Under the pieces are notes generated by a model that did not search any database, was not told the origin of the DNA, and saw only the letters and a list, made by a program, of their open reading frames with translations. Shown here piece by piece: positions 24,409 through 32,052 of a DNA stretch of 55,842 bases. The translations under genes were made by a program, and so were the position numbers. Source of the stretch: JBJXFK01 sp046155505 (GTDB lineage: Bacteria > Planctomycetota > Phycisphaerae > UBA1845 > Fen-1342). The stretch is taken from NCBI GenBank assembly GCA_046155505.1, contig JBJXFK010000129.1, positions 1-55,842 on the forward strand, written 5' to 3'. Each line of letters begins with the position of its first letter. Position 1 is the stretch's first letter.

Positions 24409-26205
24409 CTAATCCCCCGGATCGAGCACCGCCATGAACGCCTTCTGCGGAATGTCAACCCGCCCCACCGTCTTCATCCGCTTCTTGCCTTCCTTCTGCT
24501 TTTCCAGCAACTTGCGCTTGCGCGTCACGTCCCCGCCGTAGCACTTGGCAAGAACGTCTTTGCGCATCGCCTTGATCGTCTCGCGGGCGATGATTTTGCC
24601 GCCGATCGCGGCTTGCAGCGGAATCTCAAACATGTGCCGATCGATCTCCTCGCGCAGACGCGAGATCATCTTGCGGCCGCGACGATCGGCATTCGAGCGG
24701 TGAATGATCGTGGCGAGCGCATCGACCGGCACGCCGTTGACGAGGATGTCCATCTTGACCAGATCGCCTTCGCGGAAGCCGATCAGGTGATAATCCATCG
24801 TGCCATAGCCGCGCGTGATGCTCTTGAGCTTGTCGTAGAAGTCGTAAAGGATTTCGTTGAACGGAAACTCATATGTCATCATCACGCGCGTTTGCGACAG
24901 GTACTCGGTCTTCTTGTACGTGCCGCGCCGCCCCTCGGAAAGCTGCATGATCGCGCCGACCATGTCGGCCGGCGAGATGATCTGCATCTCGATGAACGGC
25001 TCGCGAATATCGGCGATCTTGGTCACGTCCGGTAAATCACCCGCCGACTCGACGTGCGTGATGGTGCCGTCGTTCATCTTCAATTCATACGTGCAACTCG
25101 GCGCGGTCTGCACCACGTCGATGCCGCTCTCGCGCTCCAGCCGCTCCTGAATGATGTCCATGTGCAGCAGGCCGAGAAAGCCGCAGCGGAAGCCGTAGCC
25201 CAGCGCCTCGCTATTCTGCGGCTCGAAGCTGAACGACGCGTCGTTGAGGCTCAACCGGTTCAGCGCATCGCGCAGCGCCTCATACGCCTCGCCGTTGGCC
25301 GGGAAAAAGTCGCAAAACACCATCTGCCGTGCCGGCTCGTATCCCGCGAGCGCCACGGTCGCCGGGTTCACCGCGTCGGTAATCGTGTCGCCGACGGTCA
25401 CGTCTTTCAACGTCTTGATCGCCGCGACAAGATAGCCGGTCTCGCCCGCGCTGAGCGAATCGCAGGGCGTCATCTTGGGGCGAAACTTGCCGATCTCGCC
25501 GACCACATAATGCCGCGCGCGGCCCATGAGCAGAATCTTTTGCCCCTTGCGGATCACGCCGTTGCGCACGCGGACGTAGCAAATGACGCCGCGATAGTCG
25601 TCATACTCGCTGTCGAAAATCAGGGCTTGCAGCGGCGCGTTCGCCTCACCAACCGGCGGCGGAATGATCTCGACAATGGCCTTCATCAGCTCCGTAATGC
25701 CGATGCCGCTTTTGGCGCTCACAAATTGCACATGTTCGGAGCTGATACCGAGCACATGCTCGACTTCGATCGCCGCGTCTTCGGGCATCGCGCCGGCCAA
25801 ATCGATCTTGTTCACGACCGGGATAATCGTCAGATCATTGCCGATCGCCGCATAAGCGTTGGCCACGGTCTGGGCCTGCACGCCTTGCGTCGCATCGACG
25901 ACCAGCAGAGCACCGTCGCACGCGGCGAGCGCCCGATCGACCTCATAGTGAAAATCGACGTGCCCCGGCGTGTCGATCAAATTGAACATGTACTTCACGC
26001 CGTCGATCACGACGTCCAGCGAGACCGCGCTGGCCTTGATCGTGATGCCGCGTTCGCGTTCGAGGTCCATCGAGTCGAGGAGCTGCTCCTTCATCTCGCG
26101 TTCGCTGACCGCGCCGGAAATCTGCATGAGCCGATCGGCCAACGTGCTCTTGCCGTGGTCGATGTGGGCGATGATCGAAAAATTGCGAATCTTGCTCTGG
26201 TCCAT
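24409..26205 (-). CDS. lepA: Elongation factor 4 (LepA GTPase)
   Basis: 598 residues, the normal family length. Switch and G motifs are intact: AHIDHGKSTLADRLM (14-28), DTPGHVDFHYEVDRAL and NKIDL. The C-terminal EF4-specific domain ends KEGKKRMKTVGRVDIPQKAF. The protein back-translocates or remodels stalled ribosomes and aids initiation. GGGAGC precedes ATG 26205. The PIN gene follows at once on the same strand. Confidence 0.96.
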   Translation of the reverse strand: MDQSKIRNFSIIAHIDHGKSTLADRLMQISGAVSEREMKEQLLDSMDLERERGITIKASAVSLDVVIDGVKYMFNLIDTPGHVDFHYEVDRALAACDGALLVVDATQGVQAQTVANAYAAIGNDLTIIPVVNKIDLAGAMPEDAAIEVEHVLGISSEHVQFVSAKSGIGITELMKAIVEIIPPPVGEANAPLQALIFDSEYDDYRGVICYVRVRNGVIRKGQKILLMGRARHYVVGEIGKFRPKMTPCDSLSAGETGYLVAAIKTLKDVTVGDTITDAVNPATVALAGYEPARQMVFCDFFPANGEAYEALRDALNRLSLNDASFSFEPQNSEALGYGFRCGFLGLLHMDIIQERLERESGIDVVQTAPSCTYELKMNDGTITHVESAGDLPDVTKIADIREPFIEMQIISPADMVGAIMQLSEGRRGTYKKTEYLSQTRVMMTYEFPFNEILYDFYDKLKSITRGYGTMDYHLIGFREGDLVKMDILVNGVPVDALATIIHRSNADRRGRKMISRLREEIDRHMFEIPLQAAIGGKIIARETIKAMRKDVLAKCYGGDVTRKRKLLEKQKEGKKRMKTVGRVDIPQKAFMAVLDPGD

Positions 26206-26281
26206 GTCGGGCCGAGCTCCCCTTCAATTCGAGTACAAACTGCCGCAAACGCGTACTGATCAGTCCCGGCGACACTCGCGT

Positions 26282-26312
26282 GGGGAGCATCGGCCTCCGG
26301 CCGATGCTCCCC
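26282..26312. repeat. P2-family perfect palindrome
   Basis: GGGGAGCATCGGCC, a 3-nt loop, then the exact complement GGCCGATGCTCCCC: a 14-bp perfect stem. It lies in the divergent promoter region between lepA and pcm. Longer relatives lie at 42323-42385, 44973-45035 and 50283-50347. Confidence 0.9.
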
Positions 26313-26438
26313 GTTGCGTCTTCGGCAACGAAGCACACGCTGCTCGGGATGCGTTTGCCCGCCCAACGCAGCGGCGACTGGCACCGCATTTGCCAAGCCC
26401 GGTAGTATAGCGGCTAACCGTCGCATTCGGCACGCTTT

Positions 26439-27119
26439 ATGCAAAGTCAACCAAACCTCGCGCTGCCCGCCGACATGCGCCTCGCCGAGCGCGAGCGCAT
26501 GATCGCCGAGCAGATCATCCGCCGCGGCGTCCGCGACGAACGCGTTTTGTCGGCCATGCGGTCCGTGCCGCGCGAGCACTTCGTTCGGGCCGATCTCGCG
26601 GATCGCGCGTACGAAGACTCCGCCTTGCCGATCGAGTGTGCGCAGACCATCTCTCAGCCCTACATCGTCGCCCGCATGACCGAACTGCTCGCGCCGCAGC
26701 CGGGGTCGCGCTTGCTCGAAATTGGCAGCGGAAGCGGCTATCAGTCGGCGGTGCTTTCACAGCTCGTGTCGCGCGTCTACGCGATCGAATGGCACCTGCC
26801 GCTGGTCACGTTGGCGATCGCGCGACTCGAACAACTCGGTGTCGGCAATGTGACCCTCCGCTGCGGCGATGGCAGCGTCGGCTGGCCGGCATGCGCACCG
26901 TTTGACGGCATCCTCGTCGCCGCGGGCGGGCCCGAAGTGCCGAACGTGCTGCGCGAGCAACTCACGATCGGTGGTCGGCTGGTCATGCCCATCGGCCCGC
27001 TCGATCGACAAGTGCTCGTCCTCGTCGAACGCGTCGGCCCCGGCGACTTCCGACACACAAACATGCTCGATTGCCGCTTCGTGCGGTTGGTCGGTGAAGC
27101 GGGCTGGCCAAGCAACTGA
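26439..27119 (+). CDS. pcm: Protein-L-isoaspartate O-methyltransferase
   Basis: 226 residues. The enzyme uses SAM to repair isoaspartyl residues in aged proteins. The N-terminal MIAEQIIRRGVRDERVLSAM and VPREHFV segments, the ALPIECAQTISQPYIVARM active-site region and SAM motif I LLEIGSGSGYQSAVL (about 89-103) are diagnostic. Further motifs VYAIEW and FDGILVAAGGPEVPNVL are also in place. The start has no strong ribosome site; an alternative internal ATG (MRLAERER) 12 codons on is possible. Confidence 0.93.
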   Translation: MQSQPNLALPADMRLAERERMIAEQIIRRGVRDERVLSAMRSVPREHFVRADLADRAYEDSALPIECAQTISQPYIVARMTELLAPQPGSRLLEIGSGSGYQSAVLSQLVSRVYAIEWHLPLVTLAIARLEQLGVGNVTLRCGDGSVGWPACAPFDGILVAAGGPEVPNVLREQLTIGGRLVMPIGPLDRQVLVLVERVGPGDFRHTNMLDCRFVRLVGEAGWPSN

Positions 27120-27180
27120 CACGCCGTCGACCGCGTCGCATCGCGCCCGCGATCCGAACGCGACGCGCAAGCGGGACGCG

Positions 27181-27306
27181 TAGCGTGGGCAACGCCCACA
27201 ATTGTCGCATGAGTGCGACGACACCGGTAGTTGTCGGCCGCTGCATTCGAAATTTCGGTTCGGATTTTTAGCATCGCGCCGATGGCGGGCGATGCCCACC
27301 CTACGC
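27181..27306. repeat. P3-family inverted pair
   Basis: Left arm TAGCGTGGGCAACGCCCAC, right arm GGCGGGCGATGCCCACCCTA, about 80 bp apart. The inner sequence also has short symmetric pieces (ATTGTCGCATGAGTGCGAC). It lies between pcm and the terminator of the convergent PEP-CTERM gene. Confidence 0.82.
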
Positions 27307-27312
27307 CGCGAT

Positions 27313-27357
27313 CACCAATAATAAAGAGCCGGTCATCGATTGCTCGACGACCGGCTC
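27313..27357 (-). terminator. Intrinsic terminator of the PEP-CTERM gene
   Basis: Read on the minus strand, GAGCCGGTCGTCGA and TCGATGACCGGCTC pair around a short GCAA loop, followed by TTTATTATT. It lies about 40 bp after the stop at 27400. Confidence 0.88.
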
Positions 27358-27399
27358 ATTGAATCAATCGGAAGGCCGATCAGTTCTTACCGCAATCGC

Positions 27400-28227
27400 T
27401 TAGCGACGACGGATCAGACCCGCGAGACCGCCGAGGGCCAGAAGGGCCATCGTGCTGGGCTCAGGAACCTGATAGATGTCGAAGCCGAAGCCAACGCCGT
27501 CCGAGTTCAGATTCGTGGTGCTGCGACCGCGAATCACGGCAAACAGCTGCGTATCGACCGGAGCCGGAGCGCCAGCGTTGACGACCTGCAGATTGCCGAA
27601 ATCGCCCGGGACTTCGAAAGTCAGGCGAGCGAGCGTCGCGCCAGCGCCGGTGGCGGCAGTGGCAGCGTCAAACCAAGCGAGGGGAATCTCGACGCCCGAC
27701 GGGTTCAGACCACGGAGACGGGTCGCCGTCGAGATGATCGGCGGATTGGCCGGGCAATCGAGCAGCGGATCAGCCGCCGGAACGCCAGGCGAAGCGAACG
27801 ACGGGTCAACGCTGAAGCGCGTGCCCGGAGCCGTGAAGAAAGTGTCCATCGAGCGCGAGTTGCTCGTCGTGGCACCGCCCGTCAGACCCGGCGAATTCAG
27901 GTTGTGGTTGTAGCAGATTTCATTCGGATCGCTAGCCGGGCTACCCGTCGAAATGCGCTGATCGCTCGCGTGCCAGATCGAACCGGCACCGACAACGTCC
28001 AGCGTCAACTCCGAACCTGTCCAGTCAGCGGCCAGGGTCGAAACGCGAACGTCATACGTCCAGTGCGAGGTCGCCGGCGAATTCACGCCAGCCACGCCGC
28101 GGGTGAAAGTAGCGGCATCCGGACCAGCGGTCGGATCTGCCGTGATCGCCAGCAGCGATGTCGATTGAGCGACGGCCACGCTAGCCGCGCAGAGAACCAG
28201 ACCCGATGCAAGGAACTTCTTGAGCAT
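27400..28227 (-). CDS. PEP-CTERM sorted secreted protein
   Basis: 275 residues with a signal peptide (MLKKFLASGLVLCAASVAVAQ) and a C-terminal PEP-CTERM signal: VPEPSTMALLALGGLAG followed by LIRRR. PEP-CTERM proteins are processed by exosortase and usually go to the cell surface or extracellular matrix. The middle contains TYDVRVSTLAADWTGSEL, IWHASDQRI, GVEIPLAWFD and FAVIRGRSTTN, all shared with the paralogue at 42535-43329. AGGAG lies eight bases before ATG 28227, and a strong terminator follows. Confidence 0.9.
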   Translation of the reverse strand: MLKKFLASGLVLCAASVAVAQSTSLLAITADPTAGPDAATFTRGVAGVNSPATSHWTYDVRVSTLAADWTGSELTLDVVGAGSIWHASDQRISTGSPASDPNEICYNHNLNSPGLTGGATTSNSRSMDTFFTAPGTRFSVDPSFASPGVPAADPLLDCPANPPIISTATRLRGLNPSGVEIPLAWFDAATAATGAGATLARLTFEVPGDFGNLQVVNAGAPAPVDTQLFAVIRGRSTTNLNSDGVGFGFDIYQVPEPSTMALLALGGLAGLIRRR

Positions 28228-28688
28228 TTTCCTCTCCTCTGTACCTGTGATATGCGGTGAGGTGGGGTGATCGGCCCTCCCGACCCCCTCCTGAGCTCCA
28301 TGTACGAGGTGCATAATAGTCCCGGCATTCGGGGAAATCAAGCCGAACATGAAAAGTGCTGCTGAAATTCTGCGCACCACCGGCAGAAACGACTGTATCT
28401 ATCGTCGTATCAATGCGTTAGGAGATTGGCACGCAAGCCTCCGGGAGCGATTACGGGTGGCAAATTCAGGAATATTGTGGCGGCTTTGCATGCAAGAAAC
28501 GCGACCCTCGGTCGATTTGATGGACGGAACTTCGCCACTTGCGCACGTCGCGGAGGCGAAATACCGCACCGCAGCGCTGGTCTTTCGAGAAAAACCGGAA
28601 AGCGGACGGACTTTCAGGGATGTCGCCGGCTGCGACAAACTATTACAACCTACAACACGCGTGCGAACTGGGTTTTGGGTGACGCGGA
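28228..28688. other. Long non-coding interval upstream of the PEP-CTERM gene
   Basis: Holds the promoter of the minus-strand gene and about 350 bp of lower-GC sequence. A plus-strand frame of 115 codons (28349-28696) is open but shows no recognisable protein, no ribosome site and atypical residue use, so I do not call it. No riboswitch or tRNA was recognised. Confidence 0.4.
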
Positions 28689-28730
28689 GAATGTAAGGTC
28701 AAGAATGCAGAATGACGAATGCGGAAAGGC
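28689..28730. repeat. Heptamer-phased repeat (GAATGCn)
   Basis: Units such as GAATGCA, GAATGAC and GAATGCG follow each other at 7-bp spacing. The array ends about 19 bp before a P4 palindrome, the same order seen at 52460-52631. Confidence 0.7.
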
Positions 28731-28748
28731 CGCGAGCGAGGCATGCGT

Positions 28749-28897
28749 TCCGAACCCCGAGCGCGAGCCAGTTGGGGTATCACGCGCGGGCGGGTGCGTG
28801 CTCTTCGTCGAAGGATCGTCTCTCCAGCGAGCGTATGCTACGTCGTAGGATGGCCTCTCTCCGCACGTTACCCCGTCGCTCGCGCTCCGGGTTCGGA
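28749..28897. repeat. P4-family inverted repeat
   Basis: Left arm TTCCGAACCCCGAGCGCGAG, right arm TCGCTCGCGCTCCGGGTTCGGA (shown here in part), separated by about 95 bp. GGGGT and ACCCC extend the pairing inwards. The related copy is at 52518-52631. Confidence 0.82.
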
Positions 28898-28976
28898 TGC
28901 TCGCTCGCTTCGCTTCGCGATCAATCGCTTGCGCGTCGCGTTCAGATCGCTGGCGCGATGGCGGTATCAGGCAAGC

Positions 28977-29102
28977 CTAGGGTGGGCATTGCCCACCAAT
29001 TGCGCGATCGACGAGCGTCGCATCCCACCGAGAGTCGCAGGCATGAGCGACCACAGTCCACGCCGACTCGCGGCGAAATGCTGGGCGATGCCCACCCTAC
29101 GC
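28977..29102. repeat. P3-family inverted pair
   Basis: Left arm CTAGGGTGGGCATTGCCCAC, right arm GGGCGATGCCCACCCTACG, about 85 bp apart. It is followed immediately by the heptamer array at 29101. Confidence 0.85.
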
Positions 29103-29145
29103 ACTAGGCACTGAACCCTGAACCTTGAACCCTGAACCCTCTCCC
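29101..29145. repeat. Heptamer-phased repeat (GGCACTn / TGAACCC)
   Basis: GCACTAGGCACTGAACCC begins the array, then TGAACCT, TGAACCC, TGAACCC at exact 7-bp spacing. It ends about 45 bp upstream of the dehydrogenase start codon. Confidence 0.8.
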
Positions 29146-29190
29146 ACGGCCCCTTACAATACTCGTCGGCTATTACGAAAGGACCGCCAC

Positions 29191-30750
29191 ATGACCGCTC
29201 TGCTCCAAAAACTCGGCCTTACCAGCGACACGAACCCCGCCGGCTATGACGGCCAATGGCTTGGCTCGGGCGCGACGCTCGACGTGATCACGCCCATCGA
29301 CGGCTCGCGCATCGCTGCGGTGAAGCAGGTCACGCGGGCCGAGTATGACCGCATCATCGCCCGCGCGCATGAGGCGTTCCTCAAGTGGCGCGATGTGCCC
29401 GCACCGCAGCGCGGCGAAGTCGTGCGACAGCTCGGCGACGCCCTGCGTGCGCACAAGAGGGAGTTGGGGGCGCTGGTCACGCTCGAAATGGGCAAGATCA
29501 CGGCCGAGGGCGAGGGTGAAGTGCAGGAGATGATCGACATCTGCGATTTCGCCTGCGGCCTGTCGCGACAGCTTTACGGCCTGAGCATGCACAGCGAGCG
29601 GCCCAAGCACCGCATGTACGAGCAATGGCACCCGCTGGGCGTGGTGGGCATCATCAGCGCGTTCAATTTTCCGGTGGCGGTGTGGGCGTGGAATAGTGCG
29701 CTGGCGGCGGTCTGCGGCGATTCGACGGTCTGGAAGCCGTCGCACAAGACGCCGCTGACGGCGATCGCGAGTACCCGGATCGCGCAAAAGGTGTGCGAGG
29801 CCAACGGCGTGGACGGAGCGATTTTCGCGCTCGCGTTTGGCAGCGTAGCGGATGTGGGCGAGCCGATGCTGGCGGATGCGCGCGTGCCGCTGGTGAGCGC
29901 GACCGGTTCGTGTCGCATGGGCAAGCGCGTGGCCGAGGTGGTGGGTAAGCGGTTTGGCCGAACGATTCTGGAACTGGGCGGAAACAACGCAATCATCGTG
30001 ACGCCGAGCGCGAATCTGGATTTGGCGATGCGGGCGATTTTGTTTGGTGCGGTGGGCACGGCCGGGCAGCGCTGCACGAGCACGCGGCGGATCATCGTGC
30101 ACCATTCGGTGCGCGACGAGCTCGTCGGGCGTTTGTTGAAGGCGTACGAGACGATCCCGATCGGCGATCCGCGCAAGGCGGGCATGCTGTGCGGGCCGCT
30201 GGTTAGCCATCAGGCGGTGACCGACATGCAGAATGCGATCGCGGCACTGAAGCAGCAAGGCGGCACCGTGCTCTACGGCGGTGAGAAGCTCGACGGGGCG
30301 AGCTATCCCGGCGGGCACTATGTGCGGCCGTGCATCGCGGCGGCACGGAATGCGATGCAGATCGTGCAGGACGAGACGTTCGCGCCGATTTTGTATGTGA
30401 TCGACTACGGCACCAATGGGGCGAGTGCGGCGGCTGCGGTCGCGGAAATCGGCGAAGCGATTGCCTTGCAGAACGGCGTGCCGCAGGGCCTGAGCAGCGC
30501 GATTTTCTCAAACCACATGCTCGAGGCCGAGCAATTCCTCGCAGCCGCGGGCAGCGATTGCGGCATCGCGAACGTGAACATCGGCACCAGCGGAGCCGAG
30601 ATCGGCGGCGCGTTCGGCGGCGAAAAAGACACCGGCGGCGGCCGCGAATCGGGCAGCGATTCGTGGAAGGTGTACATGCGGCGACAGACGAACACGATCA
30701 ACTACGGCACGGAATTGCCGCTGGCGCAGGGGATCAAATTTGGGGACTAG
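29191..30750 (+). CDS. Aldehyde dehydrogenase, ALDH7 (antiquitin/AASADH) type
   Basis: 519 residues. Catalytic residues are in place: E261 in ILELGGNNAI and C295 in GTAGQRCTSTRR; the NAD-binding FNFPVAVWAWN lies at 158-168. Marks of the ALDH7 group include ELGGNNAI, QRCTSTRRIIVHH, the GLSSAIFSNH segment and IGGAFGGEKDTGGGRESGSDSWK near the C-terminus. ALDH7 enzymes oxidise alpha-aminoadipate semialdehyde in lysine degradation and related aldehydes; which applies here is unknown. AAAGGA lies eight bases before ATG 29191. The next gene starts three bases after the stop. Confidence 0.9.
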   Translation: MTALLQKLGLTSDTNPAGYDGQWLGSGATLDVITPIDGSRIAAVKQVTRAEYDRIIARAHEAFLKWRDVPAPQRGEVVRQLGDALRAHKRELGALVTLEMGKITAEGEGEVQEMIDICDFACGLSRQLYGLSMHSERPKHRMYEQWHPLGVVGIISAFNFPVAVWAWNSALAAVCGDSTVWKPSHKTPLTAIASTRIAQKVCEANGVDGAIFALAFGSVADVGEPMLADARVPLVSATGSCRMGKRVAEVVGKRFGRTILELGGNNAIIVTPSANLDLAMRAILFGAVGTAGQRCTSTRRIIVHHSVRDELVGRLLKAYETIPIGDPRKAGMLCGPLVSHQAVTDMQNAIAALKQQGGTVLYGGEKLDGASYPGGHYVRPCIAAARNAMQIVQDETFAPILYVIDYGTNGASAAAAVAEIGEAIALQNGVPQGLSSAIFSNHMLEAEQFLAAAGSDCGIANVNIGTSGAEIGGAFGGEKDTGGGRESGSDSWKVYMRRQTNTINYGTELPLAQGIKFGD

Positions 30751-30753
30751 TCG

Positions 30754-31470
30754 ATGCATAACGTAGTAAAGGTCGCAACGTGGGACGGGCTCATGGCCAC
30801 GTTCCTCGGGCCGCAGTTTGTTCTGGCGCGGCCGACCGAAGACATTCCGCTGCTACTCTATCGTGGCCAAGCCGACGCGACTTGGAGGCTGCGAACGACG
30901 CTGCAACGTCGCTTTGCCACGAGCAACGCATCCGTTCTGCCTGACGTGTACCAAGGCATGCTGCGAATGTTCAAGCGAGAGTTCGCGGGGCTGGGTATCG
31001 ATACACCCACATTCGACACGGAGAGCGAAATCGAGTGGGAGTTGTTCGCAAGGCATCACGGGCTCCCATCACCAATTCTGGACTGGACCCGCTCGCCGTT
31101 CATCGCGGCGTACTTCGCATTCGCCGCACCGCCCGCGACGGCGACGGAGGTGTCGATTTATTATCTTGCCGTGGGTCACGACGACAAGGGGCACGGGTAC
31201 GAGATTCTCGCGCCTGAGCGATCGCTTCAGTTCAATCCGCGCGCGATAGAGCAGCGAGCCATACCCGTGCGCGTGCTCACGCTTGATCGAGCGCTCGAAG
31301 ATTTGCTCCCCGGGACTCTGTTCCAAATCGACATTCCGATAAGCCAACGATTGATCGCTCTTCGTCAACTCGATTATATGGGCATCAACGCACGCACGCT
31401 GTTCCGCGATGCAGATCGCGCTGCCGAAACGGCCGCACTTCGCTATGATGAAATGGAGGCTGTGCAATGA
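30754..31470 (+). CDS. FRG-domain protein
   Basis: 238 residues. The FRG domain is seen in LLLYRGQADATWRLRTTL (about 33-50) and FARHHGLPSPILDWTRSPFI (about 98-117), with AAYFAF following. The first arginine-glycine and the HHG...LDWT segments are the invariant parts of the family. FRG proteins are scattered in bacteria, phages and mobile islands, and are suspected to be enzymes or toxins. The start lies three bases after the dehydrogenase stop; its end overlaps the next gene by four bases (ATGA). The distribution of the family and the tight pairing suggest an accessory module, not a metabolic partner of the dehydrogenase. Confidence 0.85.
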   Translation: MHNVVKVATWDGLMATFLGPQFVLARPTEDIPLLLYRGQADATWRLRTTLQRRFATSNASVLPDVYQGMLRMFKREFAGLGIDTPTFDTESEIEWELFARHHGLPSPILDWTRSPFIAAYFAFAAPPATATEVSIYYLAVGHDDKGHGYEILAPERSLQFNPRAIEQRAIPVRVLTLDRALEDLLPGTLFQIDIPISQRLIALRQLDYMGINARTLFRDADRAAETAALRYDEMEAVQ

Positions 31471-31925
31471 CGCTAAAGGATTTTGAGGAGCATGTACGGA
31501 AGGCCGCGCTCACGGATGACGAAAAGCGCTTGATCCGTCTCTTCGACCGCGTCGATATGCCGCTCGACTTTCTGCCCTATACGAGAGAGTTCGACGGTCT
31601 GGTCCGCGAGTTCGACTCGACCCAAACACATGATGGTGCGAAGCGGGAATTGTTCCGGCGTTTGTATCGCTACCGCCAAGTTGGAATGCTGCCTTGGATC
31701 CCTGAATCGCGGTCGCCCGGCGACTCTTCAGCGGGCGAGGACGCGATTGTCGCGCGCGCGATCGCGAATCGTTTCGCCGCCGAGAAGCGTGATCTGATCG
31801 ACATTCTTTACACCCCGGAGTTCGAGGACGTAGTAAACGAGCTAAACTCGCGCCGAATTGGGCCTCCGCTCGGACCAAATCCGACGTGGCGACTACTCTC
31901 ACGTCACTACCGCAGCGTGGCTTGA
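31467..31925 (+). CDS. Partner of the FRG protein, unknown family
   Basis: 152 residues, charged and mostly helical, with no signal peptide or membrane segment. The N-terminus (MTLKDFEEHVRKAALTDDEK) and the segment around VNELNSRRIGPPLGPNPTW do not match a family I recognise. It overlaps the FRG gene by ATGA, so the two are made together. It could be the immunity or antitoxin partner of the FRG protein, or a second effector; this is inference from arrangement only. Confidence 0.7.
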   Translation: MTLKDFEEHVRKAALTDDEKRLIRLFDRVDMPLDFLPYTREFDGLVREFDSTQTHDGAKRELFRRLYRYRQVGMLPWIPESRSPGDSSAGEDAIVARAIANRFAAEKRDLIDILYTPEFEDVVNELNSRRIGPPLGPNPTWRLLSRHYRSVA

Positions 31926-32052
31926 GTCGTCGCCGCGAATCTGCCGTCGTTGCGTCGCGCGCCTGCCGGATATACCCTCTCCCCTTGCGCGTGGAGCAGG
32001 CCACGCTCCGTTACACGGGCACTACTGCAATGCCCGGCTCGCCGAAAAACGC

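Noticed and set aside
25054..26259. 401-codon plus-strand frame across lepA
   Set aside because: Shadow of lepA, whose GTPase motifs are intact on the minus strand.
26398..26440. tRNA-like start (GGTAGTATAGCGGCTAA)
   Set aside because: Resembles the 5' part of a tRNA, but no anticodon arm, T arm or matching acceptor strand follows.
28349..28696. 115-codon plus-strand frame in the long gap before the dehydrogenase
   Set aside because: No ribosome site, no family resemblance and atypical residue composition; kept only as unassigned sequence.
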